DNA from: Arthrinium phaeospermum
Lineage: Eukaryota; Ascomycota; Sordariomycetes; Amphisphaeriales; Apiosporaceae
Direction: 5' to 3'
NCBI GenBank assembly: GCA_006503535.1
Contig: QYRS01000015.1
Coordinates: 372,001 to 436,000 of the forward strand
DNA: 64,000 nucleotides
Below, one piece after another: positions 11,857 to 22,240 of this stretch; position 1 is the stretch's first letter, and each line of letters opens with the position of its first letter. The position numbers and the translations under genes are program-made. The notes below the pieces were generated by a model that saw only the letters and a list, made by a program, of their open reading frames with translations, was not told the DNA's origin and made no database searches.

Positions 11857-12845
11857 TTACACCCGGTTACCCGCCTGCTCGTCCTCAGCAAACGAGCTTG
11901 TCACGTTGGTGAACTCGCCCTTCTCCAGCTTCGTCTTCCAGAAGATGGGGTTTGTGTCGCTGAAGCCGTGCTTGACCCAGCCCTCCTCCTTGACGTGGTA
12001 CAGATGTAACCACCAGAGTAGGCATCTCTGTGCGTGGCAGCCAGAATACTGCGGCGGCCCAGCTCCAGGGCGTCCTCCTCGCTCAGGTTGTAGTCGTACT
12101 CGGCGTCCAGTACACCGTAGGCGAACGTCTGACCGGAACCGACACAGAAGAGGTTGCCCGACAACCGCGTGCCGTCCGAGTCGATGTAGTACAGGGCGGG
12201 GCCCTCCTCCTTGGTCACGCCGGCGCACATGGTGCCCATGGACAGGCCCATGCCCTTGTACTGGTAGACGAGGTTGGCCAGGACCTTGGAGGCGGCGGCG
12301 ACCGAGATGCGGCGCTTGTGACGCAGCTCGTGCAGGCGGCACTGCATGCCCAACCACGCAAGCCAGTACTGGCAATCGGCAGCACCACCAGCCATGGTTC
12401 CCAGAAGGCAGTTGTTGATCTCAATGACCTTCTTGACGGTTTGCGAGGCAATCCAGTTGCCGGCGGTAGCTCGGGAATCTGTCGCTACAATGATACCACC
12501 CTGGAAGCGGAAAGCCAAGTTGTGGTACCGTGGGCAATCTTGATAGGGCAGTGGGGGTTCGAGCGGTCGTCGGTGGCTGATCGGAGCCAGGCAGAGGGCT
12601 AGATATCAGGTTGATGTCAGTACGGCTGTAAACACTGGGTGGATTGCATTTTCTACACCATGCCGTAGTATGGTACAGAGTAATTTCCAAACTATTATTA
12701 TGACTGACCTGTGCTACCGGAGGCATGGCGAACTTGAGAGACAGGCTGGGAGTGTGTCGTCGTTGAGGTCGTCCTGACCATCCTCGATGTGACGCTCATT
12801 CTGGAAGGCGCCCGGGCGGCTGTATCGAGCTACTAGGGTATCCAT
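11857..12845 (-). CDS. PRE2: 20S proteasome subunit beta-5 (Pre2), chymotrypsin-like, frame-disrupted
   Basis: The catalytic beta-5 subunit of the 20S core. Exon 1 (12845-12709) starts MDTLVARYS and ends before GTCAGT; exon 2 starts at 12598. The propeptide ends [12 protein letters not shown] and the mature enzyme should start [11 protein letters not shown], with Thr1 as nucleophile. Downstream, [28 protein letters not shown] and [16 protein letters not shown] are diagnostic; the C-terminus is [11 protein letters not shown]. Three frame breaks occur: one base missing in exon 1 (about 12755), one C missing in the codons straight after Thr1 (about 12520), and about four bases missing at YSGGYI..LYHVKEE (about 12005). 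Restoring six bases gives 294 residues, the usual length. This gene is essential in yeast, so the breaks are more likely sequence errors than real, unless another copy exists. Confidence 0.88.
12599..12708 (-). other. Intron in PRE2
   Basis: On the minus strand it runs from GTCAGT to ATCTAG and is 110 nt. It separates the start of the propeptide (ending AMPPVAQ) from the rest of the gene. Confidence 0.75.
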
Positions 12846-14233
12846 CTTGGTGTTTTGCTCAGGAGGTGTTGATCAACGAAGAAAACAAGTCTCGAATCAT
12901 CCAAATGAGCGTTTGGATTTAATGGTCAAGAAACCGCTGGTGATGGTACCAATGGTGGATGGAGGTGGACGAGATATGGGGAATGTGGTCAAGCTGTCTG
13001 GGCTGCTGAGCTGTGCTGCACTGACGTTGGCAGTACAGTAGCCTTGTCCGGGCCTTGGGAGGGAAACAGCAGCTCCAGGCAGGGGAGAGATGCGCGTTTC
13101 GAGCTGGTGCCACAACAGCTATGGCTGGAGCTATCCTACTTTTGTGGCTCATGCGCTTTTGGCCATATTACCTAAGCAGGGCAGCTTTTAACACCGACTT
13201 CACTCTTCCAAATGAAAAAAGACAACTTGTACCTCCCACCTACGTCATGTCTAAGGTTATGTACATATTTCCAACCCGAAGACGTTCTACTTCAAAGAGG
13301 ACGGTTATCAAATAATTCCTTTGTGCATAAGTTTAAGTGTTACTTGTAAAGTACCATGACTTACATTGCGCATACCAATGCATCTGGCTGACAATAAGCA
13401 CAAGTATTGGTAGGGTACGACTCAAACCATAGGTACCTACGGTGTTCCCAACATATCAGTAGGTATCTTCTTTTGCCGACCTGAGTGCCATTGGGTTAAT
13501 TAACTGACGGAAGGGTCGAATTGAAGGCCTTGAGTCGTCCCTCCGAAATATGGAGAACAGCATGATCGGTTACAAAGGCGTGTCGAAACGATATCGGCTC
13601 TCTGATGGGCTACAATCGGCCAAGGTCTGGCAAGTACAGTAGACAAAAAGTTGCTCAGTCATCAGTTTTCCACTCACCAACTTGCAACCTTCCAGGATGC
13701 TTGTCAATCTCAGTCACTGAATCAGTAAAATCCATACGTTGGTAGAGGCTCGGCAACCCATACACACACCCCAAGATTACTGCTAAAACCAACATGGAGG
13801 GCATGTCCAACATGCACCAATTGACATGATCTTTCTGGCCGGGGGGCTTCCACATGGGGATTTCTAATCCCACTTCCCCACGCCGCAGAGGAACCCCGTA
13901 CCCCAGTCCCGACATGGCCGAGATGGTTGGCTAAATACTTTTAGCCAAGCCCACTTGTCAGCCGGCAACCCCAGATTGGCTGCGGACGATCCTGCGGTAC
14001 GGGAGGTCGGGAAGCTGCTCGACTCTATTTCCGTGGCGTAATAGCCGGTACAGTATTAAAGAGAATTAAAAGAGAAGCGTTTATAAACAAGCTTTGATTA
14101 TCTCGCTCCCCGTCTTCAATTTTTGCTGTTGCCAGTGTCTGGAGAAAGCAACCGTCATCGACCTGGCCATTCGAGCATCCAACTATTTCGCGCTCTTCCC
14201 CCCTCCCCCGTGGAGAAACTAATTTTCGTCATC
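12846..14233. other. Divergent intergenic region between PRE2 and the MFS transporter
   Basis: Contains both promoters. An 86-codon frame on the minus strand (13655-13915) has one hydrophobic stretch but no recognised domain and is left unannotated. No repeat or RNA gene was seen. Confidence 0.5.
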
Positions 14234-16013
14234 ATGGCCGAAGCCGTGGGCACCAAGGCGGCCGAGACCGAGGTCGAGAAGAGGGAATCCGCAGATATTG
14301 CATCGGTGAGGGCTGCACCGCCTGCCATCGACCCCCAAGTAAATCGTCAACTGCTGCGGAAGATAGACTGGCGGCTGATGCCAGTGGTACGTGCACTTCT
14401 TCGCCAGTACAGATAGCTGCTCTGGTCCTCAGCTAACATATTTTCCTTTTTCTCTCCCTGTCTAGCTATGCGTCACCTACGCTCTACAGGTATGAAGTCG
14501 ACTTGCCTAGGCACACTTTATAGTGCGCAAAGCTCACGATGATAACCCCTCGAATAGTTCTGGGACAAGGCCATGCTCGGCCAGGCCGCCGTCTTCGGTC
14601 TCCGGGAGGACCTCAAGCTGACACAAGGAAGCAGCTTCTCCTGGGTCTCTCTCATCTTATACTTTGGCCATATCGCGGGCATGTACCCGTTTTCTTGGCT
14701 GGCCCAACGCTACCACCCAAAGCGCGTGTGTTCGTCTATGACGATCGTCTGGGCCGTCATTGTCCTCACCACGCCTGCTTGTACGACGTACTCTGGCATC
14801 CTCGCTAACCGGTTCTTCCTGGGTTTCGTCGAGGCTGGAATAAGTAAGGACAAACAACATCGGAAAAACAACTGGATACAAGCTCCCAGGCTAACCGCAC
14901 GTCGTAGGTCCCGTGTTCATGTTGGTCATTGCCCTATGGTACACACACCCCGAACAAGTCCTGAGGTCCAGTATATGGTACTCGTTCAGCGGTGGTTCCA
15001 ATATCATCTCGCCGTTGGTCAACTTTGGCCTTGCCCACATCAGCGGAGGTGGTCGAGCCCCGTGGCAGTACATGTACTTCTTTGCTGGCGGCATCACACT
15101 CCTTTGGGGCATTGCACTCATCTGGATCTTCCCGGACGTGCCTCAAGAAGCGAAGGGCTTCAGCGCCGAGGAGAAGCAGCTACTCCTCGACGCGTCCGGG
15201 TCAACAATGCCGGGTCAGAGAACACTCACGTCAAGTTCTATCAAATCACAGAGGCCCTGATGGAGTACCAGTTTTGGGGTATCTTTGTCTTGGCCATGCT
15301 CTCTTGTACCGGGTCCGCTGTCGTGGTCCAGTTCGCGTCCATTGTGTTCAACGGAATGGGCTTCGATAGGTATACCTCTCTGCTCCTCAACCTTCCAACA
15401 GGTGGCATGGCCTTCCTATGCGTCATTGGATCTGGATATTGCGGCCGCAACTTCAAGAACGCTCGTTTCCATCTCATTACGATAGGATGCCTGCCAGTGA
15501 TCTTGGGAACTTCTCTCGTGTAGGTCTTCCTTTTGTCATGTCGTACTTGCATTTTGCTTGTTGTTTGTGCGTTGTAGCTAACCTGGGAATGTAGGTGGCA
15601 ACTGACAAACAAGCAACGAGCTGGGCGAGTTGTAGGGTTTTACTACTTGCATTTTGCTTGTTGTTTGTGCGTTGTAGCTAACCTGGGAATGTAGGTGGCA
15701 ACTGACAAACAAGCAACGAGCTGGGCGAGTTGTAGGGTTTTACCTGATCAACTTCTTCTCCTGGGTCTGGGTCCAATGCATTGGTCTGGGTACTTCGAAT
15801 ATTGCCGGCTACACTAAGCGGACAATTTATGCTCTGGGACATTCATTGGATATGGTATGCTTCGCCGTCTGCTGCGTGCTGGGTCAGGTGGTCCGGTTCT
15901 TGCTGGCGCGCGAGAACAAGCGACGCGACGCGAAGTACGGCCCACCGGAGTGGTCTCACGGCCTGGAGGATCTCACGGACAGGGAGAATAAGTCGTTCCG
16001 CTACACTCTCTGA
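14234..16013 (+). CDS. MFS transporter, allantoate permease (Dal5/anion:cation symporter) family, disrupted
   Basis: A plasma-membrane carrier for small organic anions such as allantoate or vitamins. Exons are 14234-14386, 14466-14489 (only 24 nt), 14558-14843, 14908-15519 and 15695-16013. Family signatures are RKIDWRLMPV-LCVTYALQ-FWDKAMLGQAAVFGL, YFGHIAGMYPFSWLAQRY, NRFFLGFVEAGISPVFML and IAGYTKRTIYALG. One base is missing near 15190 (QLLLD, then RVRVNNAG in the next frame); restoring it gives 464 residues. That is on the short side: between YALGH and VCFAVCCVLGQ the conserved GNIxGPQ-type loop and most of a helix are absent. The last intron contains a duplicated acceptor (see the repeat). 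Whether it is functional is doubtful as written. Confidence 0.8.
14466..14489 (+). other. 24-nt microexon of the MFS gene
   Basis: Encodes exactly LCVTYALQ, the start of the first membrane helix. It is bounded by TCTAG and GTATGA and is phase 0 on both sides. The family sequence needs it between RLMPV and FWDKA. Confidence 0.8.
15544..15743 (+). repeat. Exact 100-bp tandem duplication over an intron/exon boundary
   Basis: Copies at 15544-15643 and 15644-15743 appear identical and directly adjacent. Each holds the end of the last intron (CTAACCTGGGAATGTAG) and the first 49 coding bases of the last exon (to GGGTTTTAC). Splicing from the donor at 15520 to the second acceptor (after 15694) gives the full family protein. 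Using the first acceptor reads into the second copy's intronic part and hits a stop. Confidence 0.93.
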
Positions 16014-17916
16014 TGTAAATGACCCCCCATGGTCTTGGCCTGAGGAGTGTCTTTGCGAAGATATTACCTCAGACCTATACTTGACTATGTAACCTAGACA
16101 TTGGTGAAGGGGTACCACCTCGGAGATTAAGCTCAGACTCCGAGTCATGAGACTGGGAGGAATCTGTTTGTCTCAAGAAACGTCCAATGCAGAATATTGT
16201 TGGCGGAGTGCGCGTCTTTGCAGAAATCACGCAAGAGAAGAAAAAAAAAAAAAGCCACCCAGCTTGTCGCATTCCAATCTCTCGATGATAAGGGAGTGGA
16301 CGGTATACTTCGCTTTTTAGTCTTATCGACTGACCCCCTGCTGGCTGCCATTGGTTACTATTCGAGATAGGTATGCTATCCTTACTCTTGGTACGGATAC
16401 ATTTTAGTGAACACACGTCCACTCAGCCGCGTTGGGTGTAACCAGCTTAGGGTGAAGGTCGAGGGGATCCCTTTATGGGGTCCCAGCCACAGCGGAGCCC
16501 TCATATCGCAAAGACAGCGCGGAATCCCTTTTTGCAGACTTCCAAGAATATTCCTTTCCGTTCAGGGTCCTTCCTCCGTCGAACTTTACTAGCAGACCCC
16601 TTACTTCTTGGCTCGCCCCCATATAGTAGTGAAGGGGGGGCTGGGCTAGGCCTTGTCGGTTGGCCTGGCACCCAAATGTTCAGTAATTACGGCTTGGAGT
16701 AACCTAGGTAGTAGCGTTTTTTAGAGAGGCCAATTATTCATCGTCTTCCTGGTCTACCAGCCTCCCATTAAGCAAGAGAAAGAGACTAGGACCAGGGGCT
16801 AAGCACGCACTTTAACCAGCTAGCTTACTGTAGCTGGCGGACATGAATGAATGTACATATGTAAGTGTAGTAAGTATGCAGAACTGATTCATCAGCAGCT
16901 GCAATCTTCCTCTGTCTCGCAGGCATTTTGTTATAGTGCCCTTCTATGTATCCGAGCTTTAAGACACCTTTAGCGAAAAACTCACACTTCTCCCTACTTT
17001 GCCTCAGTCCTAGGTAATCGCTCGCCCCCCTCCCAAAGGGAGCAATCTCAGGAGAAGCAAGTAGAACCCCATGTCTTGTTCTAGTTCGCAAAGCCTAATT
17101 CTCCTAATGCGGTGGGTTCCTTGACAGGATGTCAGGGACGCAGGGAAACTGTAATACGGCTCCCCGAAGTCTATGTATTGTTTTGGTGAGACTTCAGTAG
17201 TCATTATGCCGGCTATTAGTCGTTCGTACGTAGTAGGATTGGATCGCCGTCTGCCGGATCTGGCGCCTGCACAATTGCTTAAGTAGGTAAAGAGAGCTAG
17301 GCAAGGAAAGGTTGTGACCTAACCGCCTGGTAAACAGACAAAGCAATGGATATTGCCTGCAGCCGCGTATGCTGGCATTTCATGCAGCTATGGTAAACGT
17401 CTAGAATCCATGGTATGTCCATGTCGCGCGTTGCTGAAACCAGCGGTTTGCTGGCCCGTGACCTACCTACATACATATCCCTTGGAATCGAAGAGCCCAC
17501 TTGGCTGCGGGAGGCGGGAATCTGAGCGCAATCCGGTCAAAGTGGATGAAGATACAGACCGTTCACAGAGAGGGCCGTTCACGAGAGACGGGTGGTTGGT
17601 CGCATAAAGCGCGACGACACTAGTGTTGGTATGAGGCTCAATTTAATTTTTTTGCTTCAGGTGTGGTGAATCTGCTCTGAATGGTGTAAAAGCCATCTCT
17701 ATCTAGACCGAGTCGGCCAAATACAAGTCAAATAAGCAAAGCCGAGTGAAATCGTCGCCGTAGGATATCATAGAACGCCTGTTCCAACCTTCCTTCCCTT
17801 TCCCATCGTGACAATGCAACCAGTAATAAAAGAAATGCAGACAACCACGGTTCGGTGGCATCCGGAGTAGAGAATGAAATTCTGACAGTGTAACCAATGT
17901 CACGAAACGGTGGACT
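16014..17916. other. Intergenic, no supported gene
   Basis: Tail-to-tail spacer between the MFS and Myb genes. It has a 13-base A-run near 16240 and only short scattered frames. No domain, RNA gene or transposon was recognised. Confidence 0.5.
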
Positions 17917-18739
17917 TCACCTCCAGGTTCCGTGGATCTTGCCTCGACGGCTTCTCGTCTTCAAGCCGACGTCACCGCTGACCATCAGGCTCTTCCACCT
18001 GCGTCCTATACTGCTGCGGTCCTTGCCTAAGCTTCGGGCGCAGTCTTGCCAGTCTGACTTGGTGAGCTTGAGCTTCTCGAGGACGAGCTCGACTAGTATG
18101 CGGTCGTCCTCGGTGCTCCACATCTCTCCGTCCGCCTCGACCTCGGTCTCTGAGCTGGTGGCCTCCTCGTTGCTCTCTTGGGGGCCGCTGTGTAGGTTGT
18201 GGAAGTCGGAGCGCTCTAGGCCGAGGGGAATGACCTCGGGTGCGATGCGCGCCCTTTTGGGTAGATGGTCGCGGGTAGGCAGACTCGCCTTCCTCGGAGC
18301 TGTTGTTTTTCCGAAGCATCAATGTCCAAGTCGCTGTCGATGTCATCGTCGCGACCCATGTCGTCCTCGGTTGCTCTGCGTCTCTTGTTGAGACCGCGCG
18401 GGGGCGCTGTGCGCTTGACGACTCTCTTGCGCGCCACGCCGTCACTGTTGGCCTCTGACTTGCGGGATCGAAGGCGCAGTTTCAAGGGCGGCGGCGGCAG
18501 GCTTGCGTGGGCCATTGGCGGCGTCGGCAGCTGATTCGGTGCGCTGTGGGAGGCTTGGGTTGGGGTGGCGGCAGGTGCCGTGAGCATGGACTGGAGCGAA
18601 CGGCATGTCGTAAAGATGTTGTCGATGGTGGACTGCGCAGTAGTGGGGGGCTGGCAGGCGGCGAGGCGAAGAGGGCGGACTGGAGTCGCGTCATGGGCGG
18701 TCGCGAGCCATCGCACGAGATTGCCGATGGCATCAGCAT
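17917..18739 (-). CDS. Myb/SANT-like DNA-binding protein, frame-disrupted
   Basis: A nuclear protein of about 274 residues. The N-terminus (MLMPSAISCDGS, TRLQSALFASP) is followed by a Pro/Ser linker (STIDNIFTTCRSLQSMLTAP), a basic patch (KLRLRSRKS, GLNKRRRATED) that looks like a nuclear signal, an acidic run, and a C-terminal Myb-like repeat: MWSTEDDRILVELVLEKLKL, then DWQDCARSLGKDRSS and GRRWKSLM, with the spaced tryptophans of the fold. The start at 18739 has a favourable TTTCACC context. Two breaks, at the C-run near 18647 and the A-run near 18257, each look like a missing base; without repair the Myb repeat is out of frame with the start. Binding target unknown. Confidence 0.7.
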
Positions 18740-19165
18740 GGTGAAAGCGATGGTATATGAGTGCGAGATAGTGTGCAGCAGGATTGCGAACGTTGTGAAC
18801 GTTGGAAAAGTGAGTCTGTGTGGTATGCGACCAGAGTCAAAGAAGATTGCGATGGGATTTGCGCGGCGCACGGGTTTTAAGTCGAGTCTGAGCGGCGCGG
18901 TGCGAACAGGTAAATAGGCTTTTTGAGTTTGCAAAGACAGGCGGTTTGTTTATATCTGGAAGGTTGCGACAGCTGTTTGAGTTGGATCGCGACCGAGAAA
19001 GATTGCTGTTGGAAGTGTTTCTGGTGGTAGTTTGTACGGGGGAGGAGGTTGCGGGTTGCGGGTTGGAAGAAGAACGGGAAGGGGCGGGTGTTTGGAATAG
19101 TTGCGCCTAATAAGAGCGGACAGGACTGCTTTTGCGACAGGTGGGCAGAGTGGGCAGGCGCTGTA

Positions 19166-19280
19166 GGCGGGCGTGGGCGTGGGCGTGGCCTGGGATTGGA
19201 ATTGGGATTGGGATTGGGATTGGGGGGAGTGGGCTCCCAGGACTGGGACTGGGACGGGGACGGGGACTGGGACTGGGACC
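19166..19280 (+). repeat. G-rich minisatellite (GGGCGT / GGGATT / GGGACT units)
   Basis: Three blocks of 6-bp units follow each other on the + strand: GGGCGT, then GGGATT, then GGGACT/GGGACG. G-triplets spaced by three bases give strong G-quadruplex potential. It lies about 430 bp upstream of the Myb gene start, so it may be in its promoter. Confidence 0.85.
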
Positions 19281-21433
19281 AGACCTCACTTGTGGTACCT
19301 AGGTATGTGGTATGCGTGCTTAGCTGCAGCTGTAGGTACTTGCTTGGGGGGCTTCGTAGTGACGAAAACGGGGCGGGAGGGTCTCAATTTAGTGGACCAC
19401 ATGAACAAATCCATTTCCAACTCGGGGCAATAGTACCTGTTCTCAGCACCTGCCGCCCGTATGTCTCGCTTGTACCTTCACCTGCTCATCCACTCTGGGC
19501 ACTCCCGTCACTGATCAAGGCCTCACTCACTCTCCAGGTCACTCTTAGAGTGCTCACGTATGTAGTCTGTCTGTCTACATGTAAGTACGTACCGGATCGA
19601 CCGCTGCTAAAGAGCTTGCTGCTTGCTTGCATCTCCAAGGTGTGGGTGGGCCGTTGAATGAGGGAACTACATGAGCTACATGAGCTATGCTATAGCACTG
19701 ACCGCTTGCGCTTGCACTCCCACACCTCAAGACCTCAGACTCTTTGTCACCCGGTCATGGAACGTCTTCAATCGTCGTCCTCGTCGCCGGTACATGGAAT
19801 CGTATGTGGTCGTAGGTATCTCGCATCAACCGGTGTTCGCATGGCAGCCATAGGGGGGGAAGAGGGGGGGGGTTACACATCCTCGTTCAAGTCCTGGCCC
19901 GTCCACCGTCACCGTACAAATATCCCAAATCCAAACACCTCTGGTCTGACCCAGCAACTGAGTCACAAGGAAATCACCATTTCCGGGGTCCTCTTTTTTG
20001 GGCTCCTCCCAGGCTATCCAAGATCCGTCGCTAAGCTGTCTTGTCAATTTATCCTTCTAGAGACTATCCAGAGAGCCTAAGAAGGATATTGAGTCTAGTA
20101 CAGAGCCTAGTACTCACACACCGTCTCACTGCGCACACTCGACTCTCTTAGCCTCATCGCGGGCTGTATCTTGCCTCCTCCCTTGGCCCCAGAAAGAGAC
20201 TCCTCTATATGCGATATGCCCTGAAAATGGCTACGGGCGGCCCGCAGCTAAACGCCTTGCGATATCCCTTTACCGGGCTGAGGCCGCGCCTTACTCTGTA
20301 AGCCCCTGCTTTCGCGACGGAGCCCCGTGTCTTTGGGCTGTCTCTCGGGACTCGGAAAAGTAGGCAAAGTAGGCACGCAGTAGGCACTCACACTACTACA
20401 CCAGCAACCAGCACACCACTCCAGCTTTCTGGGCTTCACAAATGCGTAACTTGCGTGGCACACTACGCGCAATCGGCTCAACGTTGCTGCTGTGCTACCT
20501 CCGTGCTGGAGGTCTCTTAACGTGCCACATACGTTATTGGTTCACTTGGTAGTGGACTGCGGTCTCGCCCAGGTATCTAGTTGCTAGTAGTATCAATCCA
20601 CCAGAGGGATGGGTGGCAGCCACACTTGTCGTTCTCGCCCGTCCACATGTACTTGCATGAAGTGTGCCAGCGATGCTGATCGGGGTCATCTGCAACGCCA
20701 GCCGTTTTTTTTCTCCGAAGGTTGCCCATCCGCCAAGAGCGAAGCCCTCTTGCTGCTTGGGGATCGACTCCGTCATAGTCCATTGAAAGCAACGAGATCT
20801 CAGGGCGGATCTTCGATTTCAGCTAAATGCCATACGTTATACCCTCCTTTACGAAAGTCCTGACAGCAGGGAATTCTGAAGTCTTTTCCCTTGATGTCTT
20901 TATCCGAATCTCGTTTATGTTTCAATGCTGTAGGAATACCTTGCCAATTAATAATCGGTTCTTCTTTCCGCTGGCCCCTGCACCCCCCCAAGAGGAGGCA
21001 AGGTGTGGTCATGTGTGAAGCCAGAGTCGGGCTCATGAGGGAAGCGTAATCTGCGAGGAACGCTATTACTTCCCAAGGGACTGTTCCAACCTTTGGCTCT
21101 CATCAGCTGATTTGGCTTTTCCTTCTTCTTGCTAATCTCCTTGCTCGCGTACGAACATGGCTAAGGCCTATTTCTGTCGATACCCCTCACGATGATGCCT
21201 CCCAACGCTTGCATTGTGACAGCGGCCGTGTAGCGACTCGAGTACCAGCTATTATTGGTGGTTATTTTTCCAACACTACGCATAAACTCCTCTTCCAGCT
21301 GCAACATTCTTGAAGAAATGGAACTGGCCGTCCTACAAAGACGGTGAAGGAGGGGGTTGCGCAGAATCTGCTCTGAAGCTCGCACCGCACTGCGTCAGGC
21401 TGGGCGAATTGTGGGCATTCTCTAATGGAGTGA

Positions 21434-21499
21434 GGTCAGAAAAAGACGCGTTCAACGCGCTTAGTCGCGTTTTAGACGCGACGCGACCGCGTTCTGACC
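21434..21499. repeat. 66-bp nested palindrome rich in CGCG
   Basis: Outer arms GGTCAGAA (21434-21441) and TTCTGACC (21492-21499) are inverted copies. Inside, AACGCG (21454) and CGCGTT (21466) form a second pair around CTTAGT. ACGCG/CGCGT recurs about six times. No clear target-site duplication was seen. It could be a small foldback element, a MITE remnant or a cluster of ACGCG protein-binding sites. Confidence 0.6.
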
Positions 21500-22209
21500 C
21501 ACCCGCGTTTTATTACGTGCATGAGCCCTCGGCCTATGAGACGGCAGGAAGCCCACTGGCGGCATCCACCATCCCCCCCATTGGTCTGCCACGATCCATT
21601 CCCGTTTCCAGGAGGCCCATAATTTCCCAAACCCCTTCCCAGAAGTTAGAACCCTTCCCATCCCTCTTGCCCCTCCATCGACGATAACGGTCATGTTCAG
21701 TTCTGGTTTCTTCCTGCCAGGTAATGGCTGCACCACGCCATGTTCCGTGTCAGTCACACACCATGTGTCATGGTGCATACCTACATAGGTACTCATGCTG
21801 GCGGGCTGGCTGGCTGGCTGACTTTGCAAACACAACCCTCTTTTCTTTCCCTTCCTCGCGCGCGCGCGGCTTCCAGCTTTGAGTGGCAGGAATCTGGGAT
21901 ACATGTACTAACCCAACCTTAGGCTGAGGTTATGTACATATGTATGTTCAAGCGCATCCAACCTCCCACCACCGAGTAAGCTACATCTATGCTCTTGCCT
22001 TTCCGGGGTAAGTGTAGTCGGCACACTCATGCTGTGTCCCCGTTCCACTGGTATCTAATAGGTTAAATTCGGTTCGGAGACCAGCCTTTCGTGTCCCTGG
22101 ACGTTTGACTCTCTTCCAATTCCGGGGACTTTTGAAACTGGCCCGACCATGGCCAGCAGGGGTGTATCGAAGAATGAGCCTCAAGTCCCCCGTCGAGTCG
22201 CGGCTGGTA

Positions 22210-22240
22210 TTAAGTAGGATTAGGATTAGGATTAGGGGAC
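22210..22240 (+). repeat. Short interstitial (TTAGGA)n run
   Basis: About three to four GGATTA units ending in TTAGGGG. It resembles but is not the TTAGGG telomere repeat. Probably a simple microsatellite. Confidence 0.6.

Noticed and set aside
13655..13915. 86-codon - strand frame with a hydrophobic segment
   Set aside because: No recognised family and no splice partners; could be real but cannot be supported.
19049..19657. 202-codon + strand frame
   Set aside because: Length comes from the G-rich repeat, which translates as GL/WDWD repeats in any frame.
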